Under the pieces are notes generated by a model, which worked only from the letters and a program-made list of their open reading frames with translations, had not been told where the DNA came from and ran no database searches. Source: JBAZTO01 sp041661865 (GTDB lineage: Bacteria > Planctomycetota > Phycisphaerae > SM23-33). Taken from it: a stretch of 64,000 bases of DNA. Shown piece by piece: positions 51,865-60,170 of this stretch. Numbering within the stretch: the stretch's first letter is position 1; every line of letters starts with the position of its first letter. The DNA is taken from positions 3,645 to 67,644 of the forward strand of contig JBAZTO010000015.1 in assembly GCA_041661865.1 (NCBI GenBank), in the 5' to 3' direction. The position numbers and the translations under genes were made by a program.

Positions 51865-52356
51865 TCAAACGCTCTGGTGGTTCATGAACCAGGTTCCGGC
51901 GTTGACCAGCCAGGCCAGGCCCAGCCAGGCCAGGTAAGGTAACAACAGCAGGCCCGCATTACGGTTGATCCTCCAGAAGAGCACCACGTTGAGCAGGGCC
52001 ACCAGGCCCAGCAGCGTCAGCTCGAAGGCGGCGAGCATCGGGCTCTTGAGGGCGAAGAACAGGAAGGTCCAGAGGGCGTTGAGGAGCAGTTGGGCTGCGT
52101 AGACCAGCATCGTCGGGCTGGTCAGGGGCAGCGGCTTGGTCTGCCACGCCACCCAGCCGGCCAGCGCGATGGTGGCGTAGAGAAGGGGCCAGACCAGCCC
52201 GAAGGCCCAGGACGCCGGCGTGAAGGGGGGCTTCTGCAAGCCCTCGTACCAGCCCCAGTCGGTCAGCAGCATGCCGACGCTTCCGATCAGGGCGGCGGCT
52301 GCGACGACGCCGGCAAAGGCTCCCAGCGCCCGCCAGTTCCTTTCCTTCTTTGCCAT
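51865..52356 (-). CDS. TspO/MBR family protein
   Basis: A 163-residue protein with five membrane helices and the tryptophan-rich TspO pattern: GMLLTDWGWYEGLQKPPFTP, SWAFGLVWPLLYATIALAGW, LLLNALWTFLFFALKSP and PYLAWLGLAWLVNAGTWFMN. TspO proteins bind porphyrins and act in stress or tetrapyrrole control. GGGAG nine bases before ATG 52356 supports the start. Confidence 0.93.
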   Translation of the reverse strand: MAKKERNWRALGAFAGVVAAAALIGSVGMLLTDWGWYEGLQKPPFTPASWAFGLVWPLLYATIALAGWVAWQTKPLPLTSPTMLVYAAQLLLNALWTFLFFALKSPMLAAFELTLLGLVALLNVVLFWRINRNAGLLLLPYLAWLGLAWLVNAGTWFMNHQSV

Positions 52357-52637
52357 TTTCTCTCGCTCCCCAGATAGTCCAAAGGCGACCTGCGCAGACC
52401 GGCTTGCGATTCATTATAACCATCATTGCCCACGGGCCATGTGGAATAAGCCGGTTTCCGGCCTGAATCACTTGCCACTGGATAACATGATGCAGATCGT
52501 CATTTGGGCAGGAGTTTAACGAGTCATAATGGTCGAACCTCAGCGCATCAGGGAGTTGAATGATCGCCCCATCCGCCCCGGGCTTGGAACGCGAGTTCGA
52601 CATGGAGGCGTACCTGAAGCGAGTCAGCAAGTTCAAC

Positions 52638-52767
52638 TAGTAGTCCTTCACAGCAAAAATTGTGAGTTCGTGCCACCCCCAAGCGTCGTGTGCTTGGGGG
52701 TGTCCGCACGGCCAAGCAAACAACGCTTGACCGTGGCACCAGCAAAATTAGTTGTGAAGGACTACTA
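52638..52767. repeat. Twin-hairpin element, copy C, inside a larger inverted repeat
   Basis: The core 52669-52740 has GTGCCAC, stem CCCCAAGC with loop GTCGTGT, spacer, stem GGCCAAGC with loop AAACAAC, and GTGGCACC. It sits between TAGTAGTCCTTCACA (52638-52652) and its complement TGTGAAGGACTACTA (52753-52767). Loops match copy B while the stems differ. Confidence 0.82.
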
Positions 52768-52839
52768 GCCGCGAGCGCAAAGCGAGCGGAGTGCTGTTGT
52801 CCACACAGGAATATCCCGCTCGCTTTGCGCTCGCGGCTA
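52766..52839. repeat. 24-bp perfect inverted repeat
   Basis: Arms 52766-52789 (starting TAGCCGCGAGCGC) and 52816-52839 are exact complements, 26 bases apart. Adjoins copy C. The AGCCGCGAGCGCAAAGCGAGCGG motif looks like a REP-type unit. The rest of 52357-52957 contains no gene that I can support. Confidence 0.88.
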
Positions 52840-52957
52840 ATTCGTCTTGGTGCATATGGTTACGCGAAGTAGTCCCTGGCCATGCCTTGAAACAAGTTGA
52901 ACGTCTCGGCCGGGTTCCGAGGCGACGCCCTTTACAGGCCCTTCGCCGGCGGCGACA

Positions 52958-53929
52958 ATGCCCGTCATGGCCAAGGCCCCAGTCAGCAGCGAGATCAAGC
53001 CCGTTTATGTCCTGCACGGCAGCGACGCCTTCCTGCTCGACGCGGCGCGGAAGGAAGTCCTCCAGGCTGTGGTGGCCGACGCCGACCCGCAGACCTGCGT
53101 GGCCAGCTTTGAGGCCGACGCCGAACTGGCGGCGGTGCTGGATGAACTGCGGACCCTGCCCTTTCTCGCCCCGCGTCGCCTGGTGATCGTTCGCGACGCC
53201 GACGCCTTCGTGGCCGCCCATCGCGACGCCCTGGAAACCTACCTCCAGGAACCGGCCCGGCACGCGGCACTGGTGCTGACGGTGCTGTCCTGGCCCTCCA
53301 ACACGCGCCTGGCCAAGCTGGTGGCCAAGTGCGGAGCGGTGAGCGATTGCTCGGCGGCCGGCGAGGCGCAAGTGGGCCGGTTCATCGCGCAGGCGGCGGC
53401 CCGTCGCGGCAAGAAGGTTGCGCCCGAGGCGGCAGAATTGCTGGCCGACTGGATCGGGGCTGACCTGGCCCACCTGGACAACGAGTTGGAGAAACTCTCG
53501 CTCTACGTCGGCACTCGCGAGACCATCGTCGTGGCGGATGTCACCGCCCTGGTCACCGCCATCGCCGGCCCGGCCAGCTTCGCCCTCAGCAACGCGATTA
53601 CCGACCAGAGCGCCAAGGCTGCACTGGACGCGCTGGCCGGCATGCTCACGCAGCGGGGCGACGAATTCAAGACCCTCGGCTCGATCGCCTGGCAGGTGCG
53701 GCGGGCACTGGCGGCCCAGGAAAAAATCGCCGCCGGCGAACGGGCGGAGTACGCCCTGCCCAACATGCCTTCCTTCCAGAAGGCCAAGTTCATTTCCCTG
53801 CTCAAGCGCCGGCCCCTGGCCAAGATGCAGGGTGACATGCGGCGGCTCCTCAAGGCCGACCTGTCCATGAAAAGCGGCGGCGACCCCACGGCCGTGCTCG
53901 AAGAACTGGTCATCGGCCTGTGTACGTAG
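52958..53929 (+). CDS. holA: DNA polymerase III delta subunit
   Basis: A 323-residue protein of the clamp loader that opens the beta sliding clamp. KPVYVLHGSDAFLLDAARKE, FLAPRRLVIVRDADAFV, DLAHLDNELEKLSLYVG and IAGPASFALSNAITDQSAKA match HolA (AAA+-like without ATP site). Start ATG 52958 or ATG 52967. It lies alone after a repeat-rich spacer. Confidence 0.92.
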   Translation: MPVMAKAPVSSEIKPVYVLHGSDAFLLDAARKEVLQAVVADADPQTCVASFEADAELAAVLDELRTLPFLAPRRLVIVRDADAFVAAHRDALETYLQEPARHAALVLTVLSWPSNTRLAKLVAKCGAVSDCSAAGEAQVGRFIAQAAARRGKKVAPEAAELLADWIGADLAHLDNELEKLSLYVGTRETIVVADVTALVTAIAGPASFALSNAITDQSAKAALDALAGMLTQRGDEFKTLGSIAWQVRRALAAQEKIAAGERAEYALPNMPSFQKAKFISLLKRRPLAKMQGDMRRLLKADLSMKSGGDPTAVLEELVIGLCT

Positions 53930-54034
53930 AGGTCGAAGGTGAGAGGTTAGAGGTTAGAGGTGAGTAGGGGAGGGAGAGCCAACCCGGATCGTTAGTCGTT
54001 GCATCAATGCATCTGCGGCGATAATATTGGGGCC

Positions 54035-54931
54035 ATGGCTGACTGGTGGCGAAACGCTGGCGAGGACGAAGAGACGGCAGCAATCGACAAGTTGCCTGGC
54101 GCGAGGGACTCTCTGACCGCCGATACGCGGGCTATCAGGCACCAGATCACTTCGTTGGAGTCCTGCCATCACAAGGCCTCCAGGCACGTCCGGCTGATCC
54201 TTGAGGCCATCGGGCACGGGACTGCGAGCAGAAGTCCGCGTCGCCGGGCGCCTGGAACGTCTCACCCCGCCGAGCGGATGTGGCAAGATGTTTGCAGCAT
54301 CCTGAGCGCATGGGCAGGTGACGAAACAGGGTGCGTCACGGCCGTGGAAATCGGCGGGATCACGTCACAAGAGTTGGTCAATGCCTTGGGCGTGAAGACC
54401 CCTCTGAAGCTCTGGCAAGTGCAGCGCGTGATCGAACGCATCGAAAGCTTTCTGGATTCCGCGCACAAATACGACAACATTCTCTGTGACTTGGGGCCTT
54501 ACGGAGAGCCTGGCGGAAATCCACTCACGGGCCGATACCAATCACAAGCAGATCTGCTGGAGACGACGCAGCGGACGTTGATCCATGACACGGTGGACGG
54601 GCAACCTTCCACGATCCCGCTGGGAATGGCCATCGACTTGCTCATGCCTTGTCACTGGAACTTCTCGCAAAACCTGTGGATTGTGTTGCGGGCCATCGGA
54701 GGCGATCTTCAAAGCCCCCTTCCTTATGCGACGTGTGCGCGAAACATCAGGATGGCACCTGCCCGGCAGGATATGCGTGTGATTGTCGAGACCCTGGAGC
54801 ACTTCTGCGGCGAGGCCGAGACTGCGATGGTGGCCCCAGATGTGCTGTCTATATTGGGCAAGCCAACGCCAGCCAAGATTTGGTTGGCAGCCTCCTTGAG
54901 CAAGACGCTTCGCCTCCAGCTTCATCTGTAG
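54035..54931 (+). CDS. Protein of unknown function
   Basis: A 298-residue soluble protein starting MADWWRNAGEDEETAAIDKL, with helical segments (SLESCHHKASRHVRLILEAI, KLWQVQRVIERIESFLDSAH) and a late VETLEHFCGEAETAMVAPDV. It has no signal peptide, membrane segment or known motif. Base composition is less GC-rich at third positions than in neighbouring genes, which hints at a different origin. A run of TTAGAGG-type repeats (53937-53965) precedes it. ATG 54035 has no strong ribosome site. Confidence 0.55.
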   Translation: MADWWRNAGEDEETAAIDKLPGARDSLTADTRAIRHQITSLESCHHKASRHVRLILEAIGHGTASRSPRRRAPGTSHPAERMWQDVCSILSAWAGDETGCVTAVEIGGITSQELVNALGVKTPLKLWQVQRVIERIESFLDSAHKYDNILCDLGPYGEPGGNPLTGRYQSQADLLETTQRTLIHDTVDGQPSTIPLGMAIDLLMPCHWNFSQNLWIVLRAIGGDLQSPLPYATCARNIRMAPARQDMRVIVETLEHFCGEAETAMVAPDVLSILGKPTPAKIWLAASLSKTLRLQLHL

Positions 54932-55035
54932 TGGCCGCACATCGCTTATCGCCGCTACAAGCGATTCTGTCGTGATTTCACACCGGGCTTGCAGTAAGAT
55001 TCGCCTCTTGAAATTGGTTTCCATAAAGATGCGAT

Positions 55036-55115
55036 GCGACACAGAGACGCAGAGAAAAGCGAGAGGATCTTGTCAAGAAATATGTTTCTCTGTCTCTCTG
55101 TCGCTCTGTGTCGGG
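55036..55115. repeat. CACAGAGNN inverted-repeat element, copy 3
   Basis: The left arm (55036-55066: CACAGAGAC, GCAGAGAAA) pairs with the right arm (55085-55115). It ends about 20 bases before the ribosome site of the DegT-family gene. Confidence 0.8.
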
Positions 55116-55137
55116 TGGTTTTAATGACGAGGTGGCC

Positions 55138-56250
55138 ATGAAAGTTCCGTTTCTAGACATCCAGGCCCAGTACGCGGGCATCAGCGACCAGATCAAAGCC
55201 GCCGCGGCCAGGATCATCGACAGCGGCGTGTTCACCAGCGTCGCGGCCCCGGCCGTCAAGGAGCTGGAGGCCAAGCTGGCCGAGTATTGCGGCGTCAAGC
55301 ACGCCATCGGCGTCTCCAGCGGCACCGACGCGATCATCGCGGTCCTGATGGCCCTGGGCATCGGCGCCGGCGACGAGGTCATCGTGCCGACCTACACCTT
55401 CTTCGCCACCGCCGGCTGCGTCTGGCGCGTGGGGGCCAAGCCGGTCTTCGTCGACATCGAGGCCGACACCTTCAACATTTCCCCCGCCGCCGTCGAGGCC
55501 GCCATTACGCCGCGGACGCGGGCGATCATGCCCGTGCATCTCTACGGCCAGACGGCCGACATGGACGCGATCATGGCCATTGCGGCGCGGCACAAGCTGC
55601 CGGTCATCGAGGACGCCGCCCAGGCCATCGGCGCCGCCTGCAAGGGTCGCAAGGCCGGCTCGATGGGCACGGCCGGGTGCTTCAGCTTCTATCCCACCAA
55701 GAACCTCGGGGCCCTGGGCGACGCCGGCATGGTGACGGCTGGGGACGACGCCCTGGCCGAGAAGATATCACTGCTCCGCAACCACGGCGAGACGTCGCGC
55801 TACCACCACAAGTACGTCGGAGGCAATTTCCGCCTCGACGTGCTCCAGGCCGCCGCGCTGCTGGTCAAGCTGCCGCTCCTGGAGGGCTGGTCGGCAGCCC
55901 GACGCGCCAACGCCGCCAAGTACGACAAGTTGCTGGCCGACTGCCCGGCCATCAAGACGCCGGTCGTCCGCGCGGGCAATACGCCGATCTTCAACCTCTA
56001 CGTCATCCGCGCGCCGCGCCGCGACGAGCTGATGGCGCACCTCCAGGCCGCCGGAATCGGCTGCGGGATCTACTACCCCGTGCCGCTGCACCAGCAGGAG
56101 TGCTTCGCGAGCTTGGGCGGCCAGCGAGGCGACTGCCCGGTGGCTGAACAGGCCGCCGCGGAAGTGCTGGCCCTGCCGATCTTCTCCGAGCTTTCCGACG
56201 CACAGATCGAGTACGTCGCGGCCAAGGTCCGGGAGTTCTACAATAAATAG
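55138..56250 (+). CDS. DegT/DnrJ/EryC1/StrS family aminotransferase
   Basis: A 370-residue PLP enzyme that makes amino sugars from keto-sugar nucleotides. VPFLDIQAQYAGISDQIKAA, VSSGTDAIIAVLMALGIGAG, VIEDAAQAIGAACKGRKAGS and FSFYPTKNLGALGDAGMVTA (Lys of the Schiff base) are diagnostic. GIYYPVPLHQQECFASLGGQ closes the sugar-binding part. GAGGTG three bases before ATG 55138 sets the start. It probably feeds an amino sugar into the surface glycans, although it is 31 kb from the polysaccharide locus. Confidence 0.94.
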   Translation: MKVPFLDIQAQYAGISDQIKAAAARIIDSGVFTSVAAPAVKELEAKLAEYCGVKHAIGVSSGTDAIIAVLMALGIGAGDEVIVPTYTFFATAGCVWRVGAKPVFVDIEADTFNISPAAVEAAITPRTRAIMPVHLYGQTADMDAIMAIAARHKLPVIEDAAQAIGAACKGRKAGSMGTAGCFSFYPTKNLGALGDAGMVTAGDDALAEKISLLRNHGETSRYHHKYVGGNFRLDVLQAAALLVKLPLLEGWSAARRANAAKYDKLLADCPAIKTPVVRAGNTPIFNLYVIRAPRRDELMAHLQAAGIGCGIYYPVPLHQQECFASLGGQRGDCPVAEQAAAEVLALPIFSELSDAQIEYVAAKVREFYNK

Positions 56251-56371
56251 TTGGGGGCCGTGGTCGCGGCGTGTGCGACCACGATTGCCACTGAGGTCGC
56301 TGAGGGAGCAGGCTTCGCGCCGGGTCATCCAACCTTGTGCAAAGCCGATTCTTCTGCTACCATTTCACTAG

Positions 56372-56470
56372 TTCGCTAGGGGCGCCTCGCGACGAGCGAG
56401 GCTGAGAATGACCCTTGGAACCTGATCAACGAGTCGGCCGTGCCCGACGAGTTGCGTAGGAAAGCGGATG
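56372..56470 (+). ncRNA. TPP riboswitch (THI element)
   Basis: The conserved parts are all present: AGGGGCGC, GCTGAGAATGACCCTTGGAA (56401-56420), CCTGATC and GCGTAGGAAAGCGG. Thiamine pyrophosphate binding would favour the terminator at 56497-56520 and shut thiC. Confidence 0.95.
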
Positions 56471-56496
56471 GACAAGAAGGTTTGTCGCCTTTATTG

Positions 56497-56520
56497 AGCC
56501 GCCCGCCAGGCGGCTTTTTT
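56497..56520 (+). terminator. Riboswitch-controlled intrinsic terminator
   Basis: AGCCGCC-CGCCA-GGCGGCT followed by a T-run, 27 bases after the TPP aptamer. Confidence 0.9.
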
Positions 56521-56531
56521 GTTGGCCAAAT

Positions 56532-56610
56532 GGCAGGTGCCACCCCCAAACTCCGTTTGGGGGTGCTGGCCGCAGTTCACCCCCAAGCAAGCTTGGGGGT
56601 GGCACCTGCC
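56532..56610. repeat. Twin-hairpin element, copy E, in the thiC leader
   Basis: The core 56536-56606 (71 bp) has GGTGCCAC, stem CCCCAAAC, loop TCC, spacer, stem CCCCAAGC, loop AA, GTGGCACC. The outer 18 bases (56532-56549 and 56593-56610) are exact complements. It lies between the riboswitch terminator and the thiC ribosome site. Confidence 0.85.
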
Positions 56611-56641
56611 GCGAGCGGCTGAGCGGATTGAAGGAAATGCA

Positions 56642-57937
56642 ATGACACAGTACGAACAAGCAAGACAGGGATTGACCACGCCGCAGATGGAGCGGGTTGC
56701 GCAGCGTGAGAACGTAGCCGCCGCCCTCATCCGCGACGAGATCGCCGCCGGGCACCTGGTGATTCCCGCCAATCGCCTGCATGTCGCCGGCGTCGGCGAG
56801 GGCGCGACGCCCCTGGACCCCTGCGGCATCGGGCGGGCCGTCACCACCAAGATCAACGCCAACATCGGCGCCTCGCCCATTTCCAGTTGTCGCGAGCAGG
56901 AACTGCTCAAGCTGCAATTGGCCGTCAAGTACGGCGCCGACGCGGTCATGGATCTCTCCACCGGCGGGGACCTGGACGCCACGCGGGTTTTCCTCATCGC
57001 CAACTCCGCCGTGCCCATCGGCACCGTGCCGATCTACTCCATGATCGTCGGGCGCGACATCACCGACCTGACGCGCCAGGACATCCTGGCCGTCATCCGC
57101 AAGCAGGCCGCCCAGGGCGTGGACTTCTTCACCATCCACGCCGGCCTGCGACGCAAGCACCTGCCGCTGATCGCCAGGCGGAAAATGGGCATCGTTTCGC
57201 GGGGCGGCAGCCTGCTGGCCAAGTGGATGATGCACCACCAGGCCGAGAACCCGATGTACGAAATGTTCGACGAGATCAGCGGCATCCTGCACGAGCACGA
57301 CGTGGCCTACTCGCTGGGCGACGGCCTGCGCCCCGGCTGCCTGGCCGACGCGTCCGACGAGGCGCAGTTTGCCGAGCTGGACACGCTGGGCGAGCTGGTC
57401 ATGCGGGCGCGGAAGGCCGGCGTGCAGACGATCGTCGAAGGCCCCGGCCACGTGCCGTATGACCAGATCGAGATGAACATGAAGCGCCAGCAGCAGGTCT
57501 GCGACGGCGCGCCGTTTTACGTGCTGGGGCCGGTGGTCAGCGACGTTTTCCCCGGCTACGATCACATTACCTCGGCCATGGGCGCCATTGCGGCCGCCTA
57601 CCACGGCGCCAGCTTCCTGTGCTACGTCACGCCCAGCGAGCACCTGGGCCTGCCGCACCCCGCCGACGTCAAGGCCGGCTGCATCGCCTACAAGATCGCC
57701 GCCCACGCCGCCGACGTGGCCCGCAAGCTGCCCGGCGCCCGCGACTGGGACGACCGCATGGCCGAGGCCCGCGGCAACTTCGACTGGAAGAAGCAGTACG
57801 AGCTGGCCTTCGACGGTCAGACCGCCCGCGAAATCCACAATCGCGACATGACCACTGAGGAAGACTTCTGTTCCATGTGCGGCCGGGATTGGTGCGCCAT
57901 GCGGATCTCGAAGGAAGTGACCAGGGGCATCCGTTAG
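56642..57937 (+). CDS. thiC: Phosphomethylpyrimidine synthase
   Basis: A 431-residue radical SAM enzyme that converts aminoimidazole ribotide to HMP phosphate for thiamine. IPANRLHVAGVGEGATPLDP, GLRPGCLADASDEAQFAELD and VEGPGHVPYDQIEMNMKRQQ are ThiC motifs. The cluster motif CSMCGRDWC (CX2CX4C) is near the C-terminus. This is the short form without the long N-terminal extension. GAAGGA six bases before ATG 56642 sets the start. The TPP riboswitch upstream controls it. Confidence 0.97.
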   Translation: MTQYEQARQGLTTPQMERVAQRENVAAALIRDEIAAGHLVIPANRLHVAGVGEGATPLDPCGIGRAVTTKINANIGASPISSCREQELLKLQLAVKYGADAVMDLSTGGDLDATRVFLIANSAVPIGTVPIYSMIVGRDITDLTRQDILAVIRKQAAQGVDFFTIHAGLRRKHLPLIARRKMGIVSRGGSLLAKWMMHHQAENPMYEMFDEISGILHEHDVAYSLGDGLRPGCLADASDEAQFAELDTLGELVMRARKAGVQTIVEGPGHVPYDQIEMNMKRQQQVCDGAPFYVLGPVVSDVFPGYDHITSAMGAIAAAYHGASFLCYVTPSEHLGLPHPADVKAGCIAYKIAAHAADVARKLPGARDWDDRMAEARGNFDWKKQYELAFDGQTAREIHNRDMTTEEDFCSMCGRDWCAMRISKEVTRGIR

Positions 57938-58014
57938 CCCGCGGGATGGGGCTACAATGATGGGCCTGGCCACCCGTGGCTGTGGCGGGGGTTACAAAAA
58001 CTGAAGAAATTGGC

Positions 58015-58043
58015 TTGCATGGCAGGCGCATGCAGCCTACACT
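58015..58043 (+). promoter_or_regulatory. Likely promoter of rpmB
   Basis: TTGCAT (58015-58020), 17 bases, TACACT (58038-58043), about 100 bases before ATG 58145. Confidence 0.4.
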
Positions 58044-58144
58044 ACCCGGCCCGTTATCTGCGGGTGGTTTGTGCAAGCGAACATGGTCAGCAGCATCGAA
58101 TGACGGATTGCGTCACTCGATATTTGCATAGCAGGAGTACAGCA

Positions 58145-58408
58145 ATGCCTCGCGAGTGCCCATTTACGGGAAAGAAGACGACGACAGGCCGGCAGTACAC
58201 GCGGCGTGGCAAGGCCAAGTACCTCGGCGGCGTCGGCCGCAAGGTCACCGGCAAGACGATGCGCAAGTTCCGCGTGAACATGCAGCGCGTCCGTGCGGTC
58301 ATCGACGGCGAAGTGGTCCGCATCAACGTCTCAGCCAAGGCCATCCGCGGCGGGCTGATCACCAAGCCCCTCAAGCGGACCTACAAGCCCGCCGAAGCAA
58401 CCGCCTAA
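58145..58408 (+). CDS. rpmB: Large-subunit ribosomal protein bL28
   Basis: An 87-residue protein. RECPFTGKKTTTGRQYTRRG starts with the bL28 C-x-x-TGK pattern; KFRVNMQRVRAVIDGEVVRI and NVSAKAIRGGLITKP complete the fold. The insert GKAKYLGGVGRKVTGK makes it slightly longer than E. coli bL28. Only one cysteine remains, so it should be the zinc-free type. AGGAG seven bases before ATG 58145 fixes the start; a terminator follows. Confidence 0.9.
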   Translation: MPRECPFTGKKTTTGRQYTRRGKAKYLGGVGRKVTGKTMRKFRVNMQRVRAVIDGEVVRINVSAKAIRGGLITKPLKRTYKPAEATA

Positions 58409-58431
58409 CTTCAGCGCAACTTGACTTCCTG

Positions 58432-58470
58432 GCGCGGCGATCTACCCAAGGTCGCCGCGCTTTATTATTG
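58432..58470 (+). terminator. Intrinsic terminator of rpmB
   Basis: GCGCGGCGA (58432-58440) pairs with TCGCCGCGC (58452-58460), followed by TTTATTATT. Confidence 0.85.
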
Positions 58471-58575
58471 GGTGGCCAAGGGGTAGGATTCGCCCGGGAC
58501 GGCTGGGAGTGCGGATCGAAATAGGTTCGCCACACGCCGCCGATTACAGTGTCGCTAAAGGCAAGGGATCCGAAA

Positions 58576-59976
58576 GTGCCCATGAACCGAACACTCATCA
58601 AGGATGTCTTGACTGATCTTGCCCCCGGCAGCGATGTGACCGTGGGCGGCTGGGTGCGCACGGTGCGGACGTCCAAGGCGGGTTTTTCCTTCATCAATCT
58701 CAATGACGGCTCGTGCCTGGCCAGCCTGCAGGTGGTCGCGCCGGCGAGCCTGACCAACTACGAGGCCCAGGTCACGCGTCTGACCACCGGGTCGGCCGTG
58801 CTGGTGACGGGCAAGCTGGTCGAGAGCCCCGCCAAGGGCCAGCGGGTCGAGCTGGCCGCCGCGGAAGTCACCATCCTGGGCGCCTGCGACGCCGAGGCCT
58901 ATCCCATCCAGCCCAAGCACCATAGCTTCGAGTTCCTGCGGACCGTCGCGCACCTGCGGGCGCGGACCAACACCTTCGGGGCCGTGGCGCGCGTCCGCAG
59001 CGTGCTCTGCGGCGCGATCCACGAGTTCTTCCAGGGCCGCGGCTTCGTCTACATGCACACGCCGATCATCACCGCCAGCGACTGCGAGGGCGCGGGGCAA
59101 CTGTTCCGCGTGACCACGCTGGACCTGGCCAACCCGCCGCGCGACCCTGCCGGCGGCGTCGACTTCGCCCAGGATTTCTTCGCCCGCTCAGCCTACCTGA
59201 CCGTCTCGGGCCAGCTCGAGGGCGAAACCGGGGCCTGCGCCCTGGGTAACGTCTACACCTTCGGGCCCACCTTCCGGGCCGAGAATTCCAACACGCCGCG
59301 CCACCTGGCGGAGTTCTGGATGGTCGAACCGGAGATGGCCTTCTGCGATCTTTCCGGCGACGCCGACCTGGCCGAGGAGTTCCTCAAGTTCCTCTTCCGC
59401 ACCGCGATGGCCCGCAGCCAGGCCGACCTGGAGTTCTTCAACGAGCACGTGGACAAGACCATCCTCCAGACCCTCGCCGACGTGGTGGAGAAGGACTTCG
59501 TCCGCATCACCTACACCGAGGCCATCGGACTGCTGGAAAAGTCCGGACGCACCTGGACCTTCCCGGTCGCCTGGGGCACGGACCTGCAAACCGAGCACGA
59601 GCGATACCTGACCGAGGAAATCTTCAAGCGGCCGGTGATCATCACCGACTACCCCTCCAGCATCAAACCCTTCTACATGAGGCTCAGCGACGACGACAGA
59701 ACCGTCGCGGCGATGGACGTGCTGGTGCCCCGGATCGGCGAAATCATCGGCGGCAGCCAGCGCGAAGAGCGGCTGGACGTGCTGGAGCGGCGGATGGTCG
59801 AGGCGGGCCTGAAGAGCGAGGATTACTGGTGGTACCTGGACCTGCGCCGCTACGGCAGCGTGCCGCACGCGGGCTTTGGGCTGGGGCTTGAGCGGCTGAT
59901 CCTGTTCGTCACGGGCATGGCCAACATCCGCGACGTGATCCCCTTCCCCCGCACGCCGCGCTCGGCGGAGTTTTGA
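58576..59976 (+). CDS. asnS: Asparaginyl-tRNA synthetase
   Basis: A class IIb enzyme of about 466 residues. N-terminal OB fold (SDVTVGGWVRTVRTSKAGFS, FINLNDGSCLASLQVV), then LRARTNTFGAVARVRSVLCG, the motif 2 region FGPTFRAENSNTPRHLAEFW with MVEPEMAF, and motif 3 GFGLGLERLILFVTGMANIR. The NTPRHLAEFW sequence separates AsnRS from AspRS. AAGGGA seven bases before GTG 58576 is a better ribosome site than for ATG 58582; both are possible. Confidence 0.96.
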   Translation: MPMNRTLIKDVLTDLAPGSDVTVGGWVRTVRTSKAGFSFINLNDGSCLASLQVVAPASLTNYEAQVTRLTTGSAVLVTGKLVESPAKGQRVELAAAEVTILGACDAEAYPIQPKHHSFEFLRTVAHLRARTNTFGAVARVRSVLCGAIHEFFQGRGFVYMHTPIITASDCEGAGQLFRVTTLDLANPPRDPAGGVDFAQDFFARSAYLTVSGQLEGETGACALGNVYTFGPTFRAENSNTPRHLAEFWMVEPEMAFCDLSGDADLAEEFLKFLFRTAMARSQADLEFFNEHVDKTILQTLADVVEKDFVRITYTEAIGLLEKSGRTWTFPVAWGTDLQTEHERYLTEEIFKRPVIITDYPSSIKPFYMRLSDDDRTVAAMDVLVPRIGEIIGGSQREERLDVLERRMVEAGLKSEDYWWYLDLRRYGSVPHAGFGLGLERLILFVTGMANIRDVIPFPRTPRSAEF

Positions 59977-59984
59977 CAGCAAAA

Positions 59985-60115
59985 GCAATCACAGAGATCA
60001 CAGAGTACACGGAGGCCACAGAGACAGACTCCATTGAGTTGTGTTTATCGAGGTTCCTTTTTTGCTCTCTAGATTTTCTGCGTTCTCTGTGATCTCCGTG
60101 GGCTCTGTGATTGCC
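59985..60115. repeat. CACAGAGNN inverted-repeat element, copy 4
   Basis: The left arm (59985-60027: CACAGAGAT, CACAGAGTA, CACGGAGGC, CACAGAGAC) pairs with the right arm (60080-60115). Both outer ends read GCAATCACAGAG/CTCTGTGATTGC. It fills the spacer between asnS and the PHP gene. Confidence 0.85.
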
Positions 60116-60170
60116 GTTTCTTCTGTTCTTGAGAGTTGAACGATTACCCGCAAGGAACGATATAAGAGAG

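Noticed and set aside
53937..53965. GTTAGAG-type run before the unknown gene as a regulatory array
   Set aside because: Too short and irregular; a similar run near 63803 has no gene after it.
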